DNA from: an uncultured Lachnospiraceae bacterium
GTDB lineage: Bacteria; Bacillota_A; Clostridia; Lachnospirales; Lachnospiraceae
Assembly (NCBI GenBank): GCA_902773195.1
Contig: CACYDL010000150.1
Coordinates: 1-5,714, forward strand
Length of the DNA stretch: 5,714 bases
Direction of reading: 5' to 3'
Positions within the stretch are counted from its first letter, which is position 1. Every line of letters begins with the position of its first letter. The translations under genes and the position numbers were made by a program. A model generated the notes under the pieces. It did not search any database. It was not told the origin of the DNA and was given only the letters and a program-made list of their open reading frames with translations. This document shows, one piece after another, positions 1 through 5,528 of this stretch.

Positions 1-1598
1 AGGACGTCGAACATCATGCGGCCGTTCTCCTTGCGGAAATTGCCGACGCTCTTGATCACGACGCCGGTCACATGGCCGTTCTCGCCCCGGATCTCGGGGA
101 AGGTCTTGGAGTTGTGAAGCACGACGCCCTCTTCCTCGGCCCAGGCGCGTTCCTCGTCCGTGGCCGTCATGGCGTCGTAGGCCTCGAGGCAGGCCATGTC
201 GACGGTCTTCGCGCCGAGACGGAAGGCCGCTCCGGCGCAGTCGATGGCGACGTTGCCGCCGCCGAGAATGACCACATGCTCGCCCACCGAGGCGGTGCCT
301 TCCTCAAATTTCCGGAGGAAGTCCGTGTTCACCTGGACGCCCTCGAGATCATTTCCGGGAAGCGGAAGTCTCGCGCCCTGGTGCGTGCCCACCGCCACGA
401 AGACCGCGTCGAATCCTTCGGAGAGAAGGGACGGGACGTTTTCGACCTTCGTCCCGGTCTTCACCGTGATGTCGCCGGCCTCCAGGATGTCGGCGATCTC
501 CCTGTCGAGGACCTCGCGCGGCAGGCGGTAGGACGGAATGCCGTAACGGAGCTGGCCGCCGAGCTTCTCGGACTCGTCGAACACCGTGACGGAATGTCCC
601 AGCTTCGCGCCGAAATACGCGGCCGTGAGGCCCGCGGGGCCTCCTCCGACGACGGCGATCTTCTTGCCCGTCGGCTCCTTGTGGAACGCCAGCTTCTTCC
701 ATTCGCCGTCGTCATGCTCGGCGGCGTATCTCTTGAGGTTGCGGATCGAGACCGGCTCGTTGAGATACTGGTGCTTGCACTCGGTCTCGCAGTTGTGAAC
801 GCAGATGTAGCCGAGGCAGTGGGGGAAGGGCACCTTCTCCCGCACCGTCGCATTGGCGGCCGCGTAATCGCCCTGATTGATGAAGCGGATGTAGCGCGGT
901 ACGTCGATGTGGGCGGGACATCCCTTGCGGCACGGAACGACGACGTCCTCCTTCAGCGCCTCCGAATCGGCGAGCTTGTCGCGGATCGTTCCCGTGGGAC
1001 ATACCTCGACGCAGGCCTGGCAGAAGCGGCAGTTGGCGTCCTTCAGCAGTCTCTCGTGGAGGGCGCCGGTGAAGACCTCGAGGTCCTTTCTCTTCTGGTA
1101 CTGCAGGACGTTGACGCCGCGGAGATCGCCGCAGGCGCGCACGCAGCGGCCGCAGAGCACACAGCGGTTCATATCGTGGAGGATCAGCGGGTTCCTGTCG
1201 TCCTCCTTGAAGCCCTTCATCCTCATCTTGAGGCGGCCGGTCTTCGGCCCGATGTACTGGATCAGCATCTGCAGCTCGCAGTGCCCGTATTTCGGACATG
1301 TAGAGCAGTCCTCGGGATGCCCCGCCAGCAGCAGCTCCAGAGCGAGCATGCGGAGCCGTTTGACCTCGTCGGTCTGCGTGTTGATGACAAGGCCGTCCCG
1401 GGCGGCGAGCTTGCAGGACGGAACCGGCTTGTCCTCGCCCTCGACCTCGACGATACACATGCGACATGAGCCGAGCGGTAGAAGATCCTTATGATGGCAC
1501 AGATGCGGGATATAAATTCCCGCATCCAGTGCACATTCAAGTACGTTCTTCCCATCCGGCACTTCGAGTCTGACACCATCAACTGTAATCACAGCCAT
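1..1598 (-). CDS. NuoG-like Fe-S / GltD-like FAD-dependent NAD(P)H oxidoreductase fusion (3' end missing)
   Basis: This is probably a soluble electron-transfer subunit that oxidises NAD(P)H and passes electrons along Fe-S clusters to a partner. My translation gives 532 codons before the window edge. Residues 1-75 form a ferredoxin-like [2Fe-2S] domain (C34, C45, C48, C62). A NuoG-type H-x3-C-x2-C-x5-C motif follows (H94, C98, C101, C107). A two-[4Fe-4S] segment comes next (C146/C149/C152/C156 and C190/C193/C196/C200). A GltD-type N-terminal Cys-rich domain occupies about 220-280 (C223, C227, C261, C266, C270, C274). Then come an FAD dinucleotide fold with VVGGGPAG at 316-323 and a second Rossmann motif, ILGGGNVA, at 444-451. 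The ATG sits 8 nt after GGAGGG. The same architecture occurs in beta subunits of NAD(P)-dependent formate dehydrogenases and hydrogenases, so a partner beyond the left edge is possible. The upstream flavoprotein is the visible candidate partner. Fold and cofactors are confident; the partner is inferred. Confidence 0.92.
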   Translation of the reverse strand, partial: MAVITVDGVRLEVPDGKNVLECALDAGIYIPHLCHHKDLLPLGSCRMCIVEVEGEDKPVPSCKLAARDGLVINTQTDEVKRLRMLALELLLAGHPEDCSTCPKYGHCELQMLIQYIGPKTGRLKMRMKGFKEDDRNPLILHDMNRCVLCGRCVRACGDLRGVNVLQYQKRKDLEVFTGALHERLLKDANCRFCQACVEVCPTGTIRDKLADSEALKEDVVVPCRKGCPAHIDVPRYIRFINQGDYAAANATVREKVPFPHCLGYICVHNCETECKHQYLNEPVSIRNLKRYAAEHDDGEWKKLAFHKEPTGKKIAVVGGGPAGLTAAYFGAKLGHSVTVFDESEKLGGQLRYGIPSYRLPREVLDREIADILEAGDITVKTGTKVENVPSLLSEGFDAVFVAVGTHQGARLPLPGNDLEGVQVNTDFLRKFEEGTASVGEHVVILGGGNVAIDCAGAAFRLGAKTVDMACLEAYDAMTATDEERAWAEEEGVVLHNSKTFPEIRGENGHVTGVVIKSVGNFRKENGRMMFDV

Positions 1599-1606
1599 AG
1601 TTTTTT

Positions 1607-1612
1607 CCCTCC
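1607..1612 (-). promoter_or_regulatory. Ribosome binding site of the NuoG-GltD fusion gene
   Basis: GGAGGG on the minus strand, 8 nt before the ATG at 1598. It fixes the start of a gene whose other end lies outside the window. Confidence 0.8.
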
Positions 1613-1643
1613 GTGCTTACTGGTTTATGTTTTTTCGCCCGGA

Positions 1644-1662
1644 GCGCCCCGTCCCGGGGCGC
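1644..1662 (-). other. Intercistronic GC hairpin between the two oxidoreductase genes
   Basis: Perfect 8-bp inverted repeat (GCGCCCCG/CGGGGCGC, 3-nt loop) in the 80-nt gap between the flavoprotein stop and the next start. In the transcribed (minus) direction it is preceded and followed by A-rich sequence rather than a U tract, so it does not look like an intrinsic terminator for this operon. On the plus strand T-rich sequence follows a few bases later, but no plus-strand gene ends here. An mRNA-stability or partial-attenuation role is inferred. Confidence 0.5.
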
Positions 1663-1678
1663 CGGTCCTTTTCGTTTT

Positions 1679-3136
1679 TCAGTCCTCGTCCTCTTCGATG
1701 TATTCCGCCGCTTCCATACCGGCGATACGGCCGGAGTTGACGGCCCAGCCCATGGAGTTGCCCGGAAGCAGGAACATGTAGCTGTCGTCGTAGAGGTTGC
1801 AGGCGTCGGCTCCCGCGGCGTAGAGGCCCGGAATCGGGTCAAACTCTTCGTTCAGGACTTCGCAGTTCTCGTTGATGTCGATGCCGCCGACCGTGCCGTA
1901 GCCGCCCGGACGGACTGCCGCCGCGTAGAACGGTCCCTTTGTCAGCGGACGGAGATACTTCGGTCTCTTGAAGAACTCTTCGTCGTAGCCGTCGCAGTAG
2001 TCGTTGTAGTTGTCGACGGTCTCGACGAGATTGTCGACGTTGATGCCGATCTGCTCGGCGAGCTCCTCGATGGTGTCCGCGACGAACAGGCCCTTGTTTC
2101 CCGTGTCCTTCGCCATCTGGATGCCCTCGACGAAGTCGGAGCAGTCCGGATTGAAGCGGACCATGCTGATCTCATCGACGCCGTTCCTCATGTAGTACTT
2201 CGCGATGGAGGTGTCGACGATGCTGTAGAGGACGCGCTTCTTCTGGCGGGAGGCGGCGTTGCTGAGGAACGTCGTATTCTGCATCTGCTCCTCGTCCATG
2301 ACGCGCTTTCCGTCGAGGTTGACGAGAAGGTTCGGCTGCATCAGGACGTTGGCGACGCTCTGCGGCAGATCGTCGATACCCTCGAAATTCGCGGCCTGCT
2401 CGATTCTGACCGGGACCTTGCGTCCGCCGGCTTCCCACGCCATGCGGATGCCGTCGCCGACGTTGCCCGGGATCGCGAAGTTGAACATGTCCTCGCCGAA
2501 GATATAGCCGGTCTGCTCTTTGATGAATTCAGGATTGGCTCCACCGCCGCCCGTGGCGATGATGGCGGCCTTGCAGGCGATCTCGATCTCCTTGCCGTCC
2601 TTGTCGGTGGCGAGGACGCCGCGGACCTTTCCTTCGTCGTCGAGGAGGATCTTCTTGCCGGGCGTCTCAAGGAGAACCTTGACGCCGAGCTCCTGGGCTC
2701 TGGCGTAGAGCGCCTTGTTCATGAAGGAAGCGGCGCGCGGGCCGATGCCCTGATCCGTCTTGACGATGTGCCATGTGGCCTCGGACTTGGTGAAGTACTT
2801 GTAGGCGCCCTCGAACTCGACGCCCATATCCTCGAGCCACTCGATGGTCTCGGCGGACTGCTCGAAATATCTCTTGACCAGACGGCCGTCGACGTTGTAG
2901 TGGGTGTACTCCATGAACATGTTGAGGGCCTTCTGGACGGTGATGTCGATCATCTGTCTCTTCTGATAGTGGGAGCCGATGGCGAGCGGGCCCATGCCCA
3001 TGTTCGCGGCGCCGCCCACCGCGGCGTTCTTCTCGATGAGAATGACGTCAGCGCCGTCCTCCGCGGCCTGGACCGCTGCGGAAAGGCCTGCCGGACCGCC
3101 GGCGACAACAACAATCTGAGCTTCGTAATCTGCCAT
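1679..3136 (-). CDS. FAD-dependent oxidoreductase, FAD_binding_2 family (fumarate reductase flavoprotein-like), substrate unknown
   Basis: A complete 485-residue flavoprotein, probably a cytoplasmic ene-reductase or dehydrogenase. The N-terminal dinucleotide fold reads VVVAGGPAGL (9-18), with E35 at the usual ribose-binding position. GGAANMG (41-47), a GDG (227-229) and the C-terminal FAD segment IPGLYAAGAD (435-444) followed by PGNSMGWAVNSGRIAG (458-473) place it in the FAD_binding_2 family. There is no signal peptide, FMN-binding domain or haem domain, unlike periplasmic fumarate or urocanate reductases. Electrons must therefore come from elsewhere, plausibly the NuoG-GltD fusion encoded 80 nt downstream. 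Positions matching fumarate-reductase catalytic Arg and His residues are not conserved: Q286 after GKR-x3-E, G414 before TVGG and L456 before LPGN. Fumarate is therefore an unlikely substrate. The ATG follows an AGAGGT site. The family call is firm; the substrate is unknown. Confidence 0.92.
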   Translation of the reverse strand: MADYEAQIVVVAGGPAGLSAAVQAAEDGADVILIEKNAAVGGAANMGMGPLAIGSHYQKRQMIDITVQKALNMFMEYTHYNVDGRLVKRYFEQSAETIEWLEDMGVEFEGAYKYFTKSEATWHIVKTDQGIGPRAASFMNKALYARAQELGVKVLLETPGKKILLDDEGKVRGVLATDKDGKEIEIACKAAIIATGGGGANPEFIKEQTGYIFGEDMFNFAIPGNVGDGIRMAWEAGGRKVPVRIEQAANFEGIDDLPQSVANVLMQPNLLVNLDGKRVMDEEQMQNTTFLSNAASRQKKRVLYSIVDTSIAKYYMRNGVDEISMVRFNPDCSDFVEGIQMAKDTGNKGLFVADTIEELAEQIGINVDNLVETVDNYNDYCDGYDEEFFKRPKYLRPLTKGPFYAAAVRPGGYGTVGGIDINENCEVLNEEFDPIPGLYAAGADACNLYDDSYMFLLPGNSMGWAVNSGRIAGMEAAEYIEEDED

Positions 3137-3140
3137 GTTG

Positions 3141-3146
3141 ACCTCT
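3141..3146 (-). promoter_or_regulatory. Ribosome binding site of the FAD oxidoreductase gene
   Basis: AGAGGT on the minus strand, 4 nt (5 nt from the AGAGG core) before the ATG at 3136. The spacing is a little short but supports this start, which lies directly before the FAD-binding beta strand. Confidence 0.6.
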
Positions 3147-3192
3147 TTCTCCGGACTTCTCCGGGATCAGTATGAATAACTCCGGTTCCTTA

Positions 3193-3213
3193 CGCCGCGG
3201 ACAGGCCGCGGCG
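3193..3213 (-). other. Leader hairpin in the 5' UTR of the oxidoreductase operon
   Basis: Perfect 8-bp stem CGCCGCGG/CCGCGGCG with a 5-nt loop, just downstream of the predicted transcription start near 3225 and about 57 nt before the flavoprotein ATG. No U tract follows it. It could stabilise the leader or modulate translation. I recognise no riboswitch consensus around it. Confidence 0.5.
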
Positions 3214-3231
3214 GATCCATCCAATGGTTCT

Positions 3232-3260
3232 ATTATAGATGCCGGACAGGCGGATAACAT
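3232..3260 (-). promoter_or_regulatory. Sigma-A/sigma-70-type promoter of the oxidoreductase operon
   Basis: A perfect -10 box TATAAT (3232-3237) lies 17 nt from a weak -35 candidate, ATGTTA (3255-3260, 3 of 6 consensus bases), on the minus strand. The expected transcript start is near 3225, giving a leader of roughly 90 nt before the flavoprotein ATG. The poor -35 next to a perfect -10 suggests activator dependence, and palindromic candidate operators lie just upstream. This is the best promoter-like sequence in the window. Confidence 0.65.
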
Positions 3261-3321
3261 TCCGTCCTTTCACCATTTCCGCTCAAAAATAATGACGTCG
3301 GGACAGCAGGTAAAAGGAGGT

Positions 3322-3348
3322 GGTCAAAATATTTTTCAGATTTTGACC
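3322..3348. promoter_or_regulatory. Candidate operator: 9-bp inverted repeat upstream of the promoter
   Basis: Perfect inverted repeat GGTCAAAAT-N9-ATTTTGACC in an AT-rich island within GC-rich DNA. It is centred about 110 bp upstream of the predicted transcription start of the oxidoreductase operon. The half-sites repeat about every 18 bp centre to centre, roughly two helical turns, as expected for a dimeric regulator. A partial third copy (GCAGGTAAAA) lies beside it. No regulator gene is in the window. As RNA it could also fold into a stem after the SnoaL-like gene. Confidence 0.5.
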
Positions 3349-3353
3349 TGCCG

Positions 3354-3363
3354 TGACGCGTCA
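3354..3363. promoter_or_regulatory. Perfect 10-bp palindrome TGACGCGTCA
   Basis: A self-complementary decamer 5 bp from the larger inverted repeat. A related TGACGTCG occurs at 3293-3300, nearer the promoter. It may be a second regulator site, but one short palindrome is weak evidence. Confidence 0.25.
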
Positions 3364-3374
3364 TCCGGCTTCCT

Positions 3375-3404
3375 CCGCCGCATCGGTCCTTTACGCTGCG
3401 GCGG
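3375..3404 (-). terminator. Hairpin just after the SnoaL-like gene, possible weak or factor-dependent terminator
   Basis: Inverted repeat CCGCCGCA/TGCGGCGG with a 14-nt loop, beginning 11 nt past the SnoaL-like stop codon in the transcribed direction. The position fits a 3' end, but no U run follows, so it is not a canonical intrinsic terminator. The separate promoter downstream supports a transcript boundary here. Confidence 0.35.
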
Positions 3405-3415
3405 TGTGCGCGGAA

Positions 3416-3751
3416 TCAGCAGGGCATCAGCACGTCCCAGTGCTCCGCCAGCATTCCGTCCTCCAGCCGGTAGATATCGACGACGCGGGCCTTGGTCCGG
3501 CCCTCGGGGTCGACGTTCTTCAGATAGACCGCCACCATGTCGTCCTCGGCGATCATCATCTTGATCTCGAGGTGGAAGGTGGGTTCCGTCCGGAACTTCT
3601 CCCGGAAGCCGTCCATGATGCCCTGTCTTCCCTGGGTGACGCCCGGATTGTGCTGGATGTAGTCTTCCTTTACGTATTTCTCGGCGCTCTCGATGATGTG
3701 GTCGTTGAAGAATTCCTTGTAGAACGCCGCGATCACTTCCTTGTTTGTCAC
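3416..3751 (-). CDS. SnoaL-like fold protein (predicted polyketide cyclase / aldol-condensation or lyase family)
   Basis: A 111-residue NTF2/SnoaL-fold protein, usually a small cone-shaped enzyme with a buried pocket that catalyses cyclisation, isomerisation or dehydration without cofactors. The N-terminal helical part (residues 3-53) holds YIQHNP (31-36). The strands carry VVDIYR (90-95) and end in the EHWDVL motif (103-108), which is typical of the COG4922-type SnoaL-like group. D92 and H34 are plausible pocket residues by family analogy only. I chose the GTG at 3751 because a perfect AGGAGG lies 6 nt before it. The longer in-frame ATG at 3847 would overlap the esterase gene and add low-complexity residues with no family match. 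The gene begins 49 nt after the esterase stop and is probably co-transcribed with it. Its substrate is unknown. Confidence 0.85.
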   Translation of the reverse strand: MTNKEVIAAFYKEFFNDHIIESAEKYVKEDYIQHNPGVTQGRQGIMDGFREKFRTEPTFHLEIKMMIAEDDMVAVYLKNVDPEGRTKARVVDIYRLEDGMLAEHWDVLMPC

Positions 3752-3757
3752 TTTGTG

Positions 3758-3763
3758 CCTCCT
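3758..3763 (-). promoter_or_regulatory. Ribosome binding site that decides the GTG start of the SnoaL-like gene
   Basis: AGGAGG on the minus strand, 6 nt from GTG at 3751. It is the strongest ribosome binding site serving a gene in the window and rules in favour of the short form. Confidence 0.85.
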
Positions 3764-3800
3764 GTAGTCGTATGTTTTTCCTACGGCCGGCCGGCCCTTC

Positions 3801-5396
3801 TCAGACCGGTCCCCCGGCGTGCCGCGCCGCCAGCTCCATGAGCTCACGGTCGTCGGCGTCCGTCATGCCGGATTCCTCCGCGAAGATCATCCTCTGCATC
3901 CCGTCATGGGTGAAGGGCGCCCACGGAAGCTCTTCCGTCGACGGATCTCCCTCCGCCATGAACCGGAGCCACGCCCCGCTCACCTCGTCCTGCACCCGGT
4001 CGGCGTACCCGTATCCCGTGCACGCCATCGGCTCCATCTCCACGTTCCGGAAAACGAAGGGAATGTCCGCGCAGTGCCAGGGGGCGAGCCCGCCCAGATA
4101 GGGCACGATGAAGTTCATCTGGTAATTGTAGCAGGGGGCGTCCGCCGTCATGGACCGGGCGTTGAGGAATCTCACGGTTCCCGGCCGGAAGATCGTGTCC
4201 ACGCTCAGGGCGTAGAGGATGTCGGCGCCGGGATAGCACTGTTCGAACAGGCGGATCACCCGGTCGGTGTCCTCTCCGTAGTGCCGGCGCAGGATCTCCT
4301 TCTTCTCCTCCTCGCTGTACCTCGTCTTGTCGCCGAGATAGTGCATAAAGGAGAACTCGCCCATCACGGTCCCCGCCAGCACGGGCACGTCCTTCACCTC
4401 GTCCCGGAAGCCGACCGTGTTGTACAGGCCCTCGAAAAATCCGGGAACCGGCGACGGCTCGAAGAGCATCAGTCCGGGCGGGAAGCCCAGCGCGCGGCCG
4501 GCCTCCTCCGCCGCCTTCGACAGCTTCCCGTAGGGCACCGTCCGGATCTCCCCGATCGTCTCCGGGGTAAGTCCGAGGAGCTCCGCCGTCTTCGTCCCCA
4601 GCGACTGCCAGCGCGCCTTCTCCTGGGCGGCGGTCATGCCCGGACGGTTCCGAAAGGCGCCGCTTTGGCTGATCACCTTGCGGTAGAGCCCGTCCGCGGG
4701 CGGCATCTGCAGCAGGTTGACGGCCTTTCCTCCGCCGCCGGACTGGCCGGCGACGGTCACGTTGTCCGGATCTCCCCCGAAGGCAGCGATGTTGTCGCGG
4801 ACCCACTTAAGGGCCAGGACGATGTCCGCCATGCCCGCGATGCCGGAATAGCGGAATTCTTCCCCGAAGCCGCTCAGATCAAGGAAGCCGAGGCAGTTGA
4901 GCCGGTGATTGAGGTTGACGACGACCACGTCGCCGTAGTCCGCGAGGCTGTGCCCCTCATAGGCAGGGATCTCCGCCGCGGATCCGGCGGCATAGCCGCC
5001 TCCGTGCAGCCAGACCATGACCGGCCGGCGCGCCTCTCCGCCCAGATGTTTCGTCCACACGTTCAGGTACAGGCACTGCTCGTCCATCGGCCAGTACACG
5101 TGGGGCATCTCGAAGGAGGAAAAGGGCGACGCCATCGGGTTCGTCCTGTCGGCCGGATCGTGCCGCACCGTCTCCATCACCGCCGTCGCGTCCGGCATCA
5201 GCGGGCAGGCGTAGCCGTAGGACTTGGCGTCCCTCAGGCCCTCCCAGCCCTGCTCCGGGACCGGCAGTTCAAACCGCTCCGCGGTTCCGTAGCGGATTCC
5301 GTAAAAATGAAACACGCCGTCGCTCTGAAAGCCGTGCAGCTTTCCCTGTTTTGTCTCCGCCACCGGAAAATCCGGGGTTCTGATCACTTTTCTCAT
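3801..5396 (-). CDS. Type-B carboxylesterase / lipase family protein
   Basis: An alpha/beta hydrolase of 531 residues, the usual length for bacterial type-B carboxylesterases (pnb-esterase-like), expected to hydrolyse carboxylic esters in the cytoplasm. Visible marks, numbered from the chosen start: QGKLHGF near the N-terminus (17-23), DEQCLYLNVW (105-114), the oxyanion-hole HGGG (131-134) and the nucleophile elbow GQSGG with S219. The probable acid is E347 (MGEFSF) and the catalytic histidine H441 (PWHCADIPFVF). The elbow departs from the usual GESAG. No signal peptide or membrane segment is seen. I prefer the ATG at 5396, which follows GCGAGG by 10 nt. An in-frame ATG at 5417 has no ribosome binding site and would add only seven residues. 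The SnoaL-like gene follows after 49 nt. Family certain, substrate unknown. Confidence 0.93.
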   Translation of the reverse strand: MRKVIRTPDFPVAETKQGKLHGFQSDGVFHFYGIRYGTAERFELPVPEQGWEGLRDAKSYGYACPLMPDATAVMETVRHDPADRTNPMASPFSSFEMPHVYWPMDEQCLYLNVWTKHLGGEARRPVMVWLHGGGYAAGSAAEIPAYEGHSLADYGDVVVVNLNHRLNCLGFLDLSGFGEEFRYSGIAGMADIVLALKWVRDNIAAFGGDPDNVTVAGQSGGGGKAVNLLQMPPADGLYRKVISQSGAFRNRPGMTAAQEKARWQSLGTKTAELLGLTPETIGEIRTVPYGKLSKAAEEAGRALGFPPGLMLFEPSPVPGFFEGLYNTVGFRDEVKDVPVLAGTVMGEFSFMHYLGDKTRYSEEEKKEILRRHYGEDTDRVIRLFEQCYPGADILYALSVDTIFRPGTVRFLNARSMTADAPCYNYQMNFIVPYLGGLAPWHCADIPFVFRNVEMEPMACTGYGYADRVQDEVSGAWLRFMAEGDPSTEELPWAPFTHDGMQRMIFAEESGMTDADDRELMELAARHAGGPV

Positions 5397-5466
5397 CGGC
5401 AGGCAACCTCGCTTCATGCTGGAATGAAACGGACCGGATGTTCTCCGTCCGCTGTTTCGAAACTGC
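5397..5466 (-). other. Esterase upstream region with short inverted repeats, no clear promoter
   Basis: Contains a 10-bp palindrome GTTTCGAAAC (5454-5463) and a looser inverted repeat CGGAC (5430-5434) / GTCCG (5447-5451). I see no convincing -10/-35 pair on the minus strand, so the esterase may be read from the transporter operon or from a regulated, non-consensus promoter. Confidence 0.3.
5407..5412 (-). promoter_or_regulatory. Weak ribosome binding site supporting the 5396 start of the esterase
   Basis: GCGAGG on the minus strand, 10 nt before the ATG at 5396. It is modest, but the alternative ATG at 5417 has nothing comparable. Confidence 0.45.
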
Positions 5467-5499
5467 CGGAACAGGAAGCAGCCGCTGCTTCCTGTTCCG
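5467..5499 (-). terminator. Perfect 15-bp hairpin between the transporter and esterase genes
   Basis: Stem CGGAACAGGAAGCAG/CTGCTTCCTGTTCCG with a 3-nt loop and no mismatches, 30 nt after the transporter ATPase stop codon. No U tract follows on either strand, so it is not a textbook intrinsic terminator. It may end or attenuate the transporter transcript, protect a processed 3' end, or be a DNA-level operator. The repeat is certain; the function is a guess. Confidence 0.55.
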
Positions 5500-5528
5500 T
5501 CTCTCCCGCCTGTTTCCGCGGGGTTTTA

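Noticed and set aside
72..1469. Long plus-strand reading frame of 465 codons
   Set aside because: It lies wholly antisense to the NuoG-GltD gene, whose protein has clear Fe-S and Rossmann motifs. Its product is a low-complexity Ala/Leu/Val/Asp-rich string typical of GC-rich antisense frames, with no ribosome binding site or domain.
1613..3175. Plus-strand reading frame of 520 codons
   Set aside because: Antisense to the FAD oxidoreductase. Long but compositionally a shadow (DVDADLLGELL-like runs), with no family motif.
3785..3796. GGCCGGCCGGCC palindrome between esterase and SnoaL-like genes
   Set aside because: A short GC-only self-complementary run is expected by chance in such DNA. It has no loop for a good RNA stem and no U tract.
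3353..3841. Plus-strand reading frame opposite the SnoaL-like gene
   Set aside because: Antisense shadow with no start signal or recognisable domain.
3416..3847. 143-residue form of the SnoaL-like protein starting at an upstream ATG
   Set aside because: It would overlap the esterase coding end and add an Arg/Ser/Trp-rich stretch, while GTG at 3751 has a perfect AGGAGG at ideal spacing and matches the family's start.
5397..5417. Upstream ATG for the esterase
   Set aside because: No ribosome binding site precedes it and the seven extra residues form no signal peptide.
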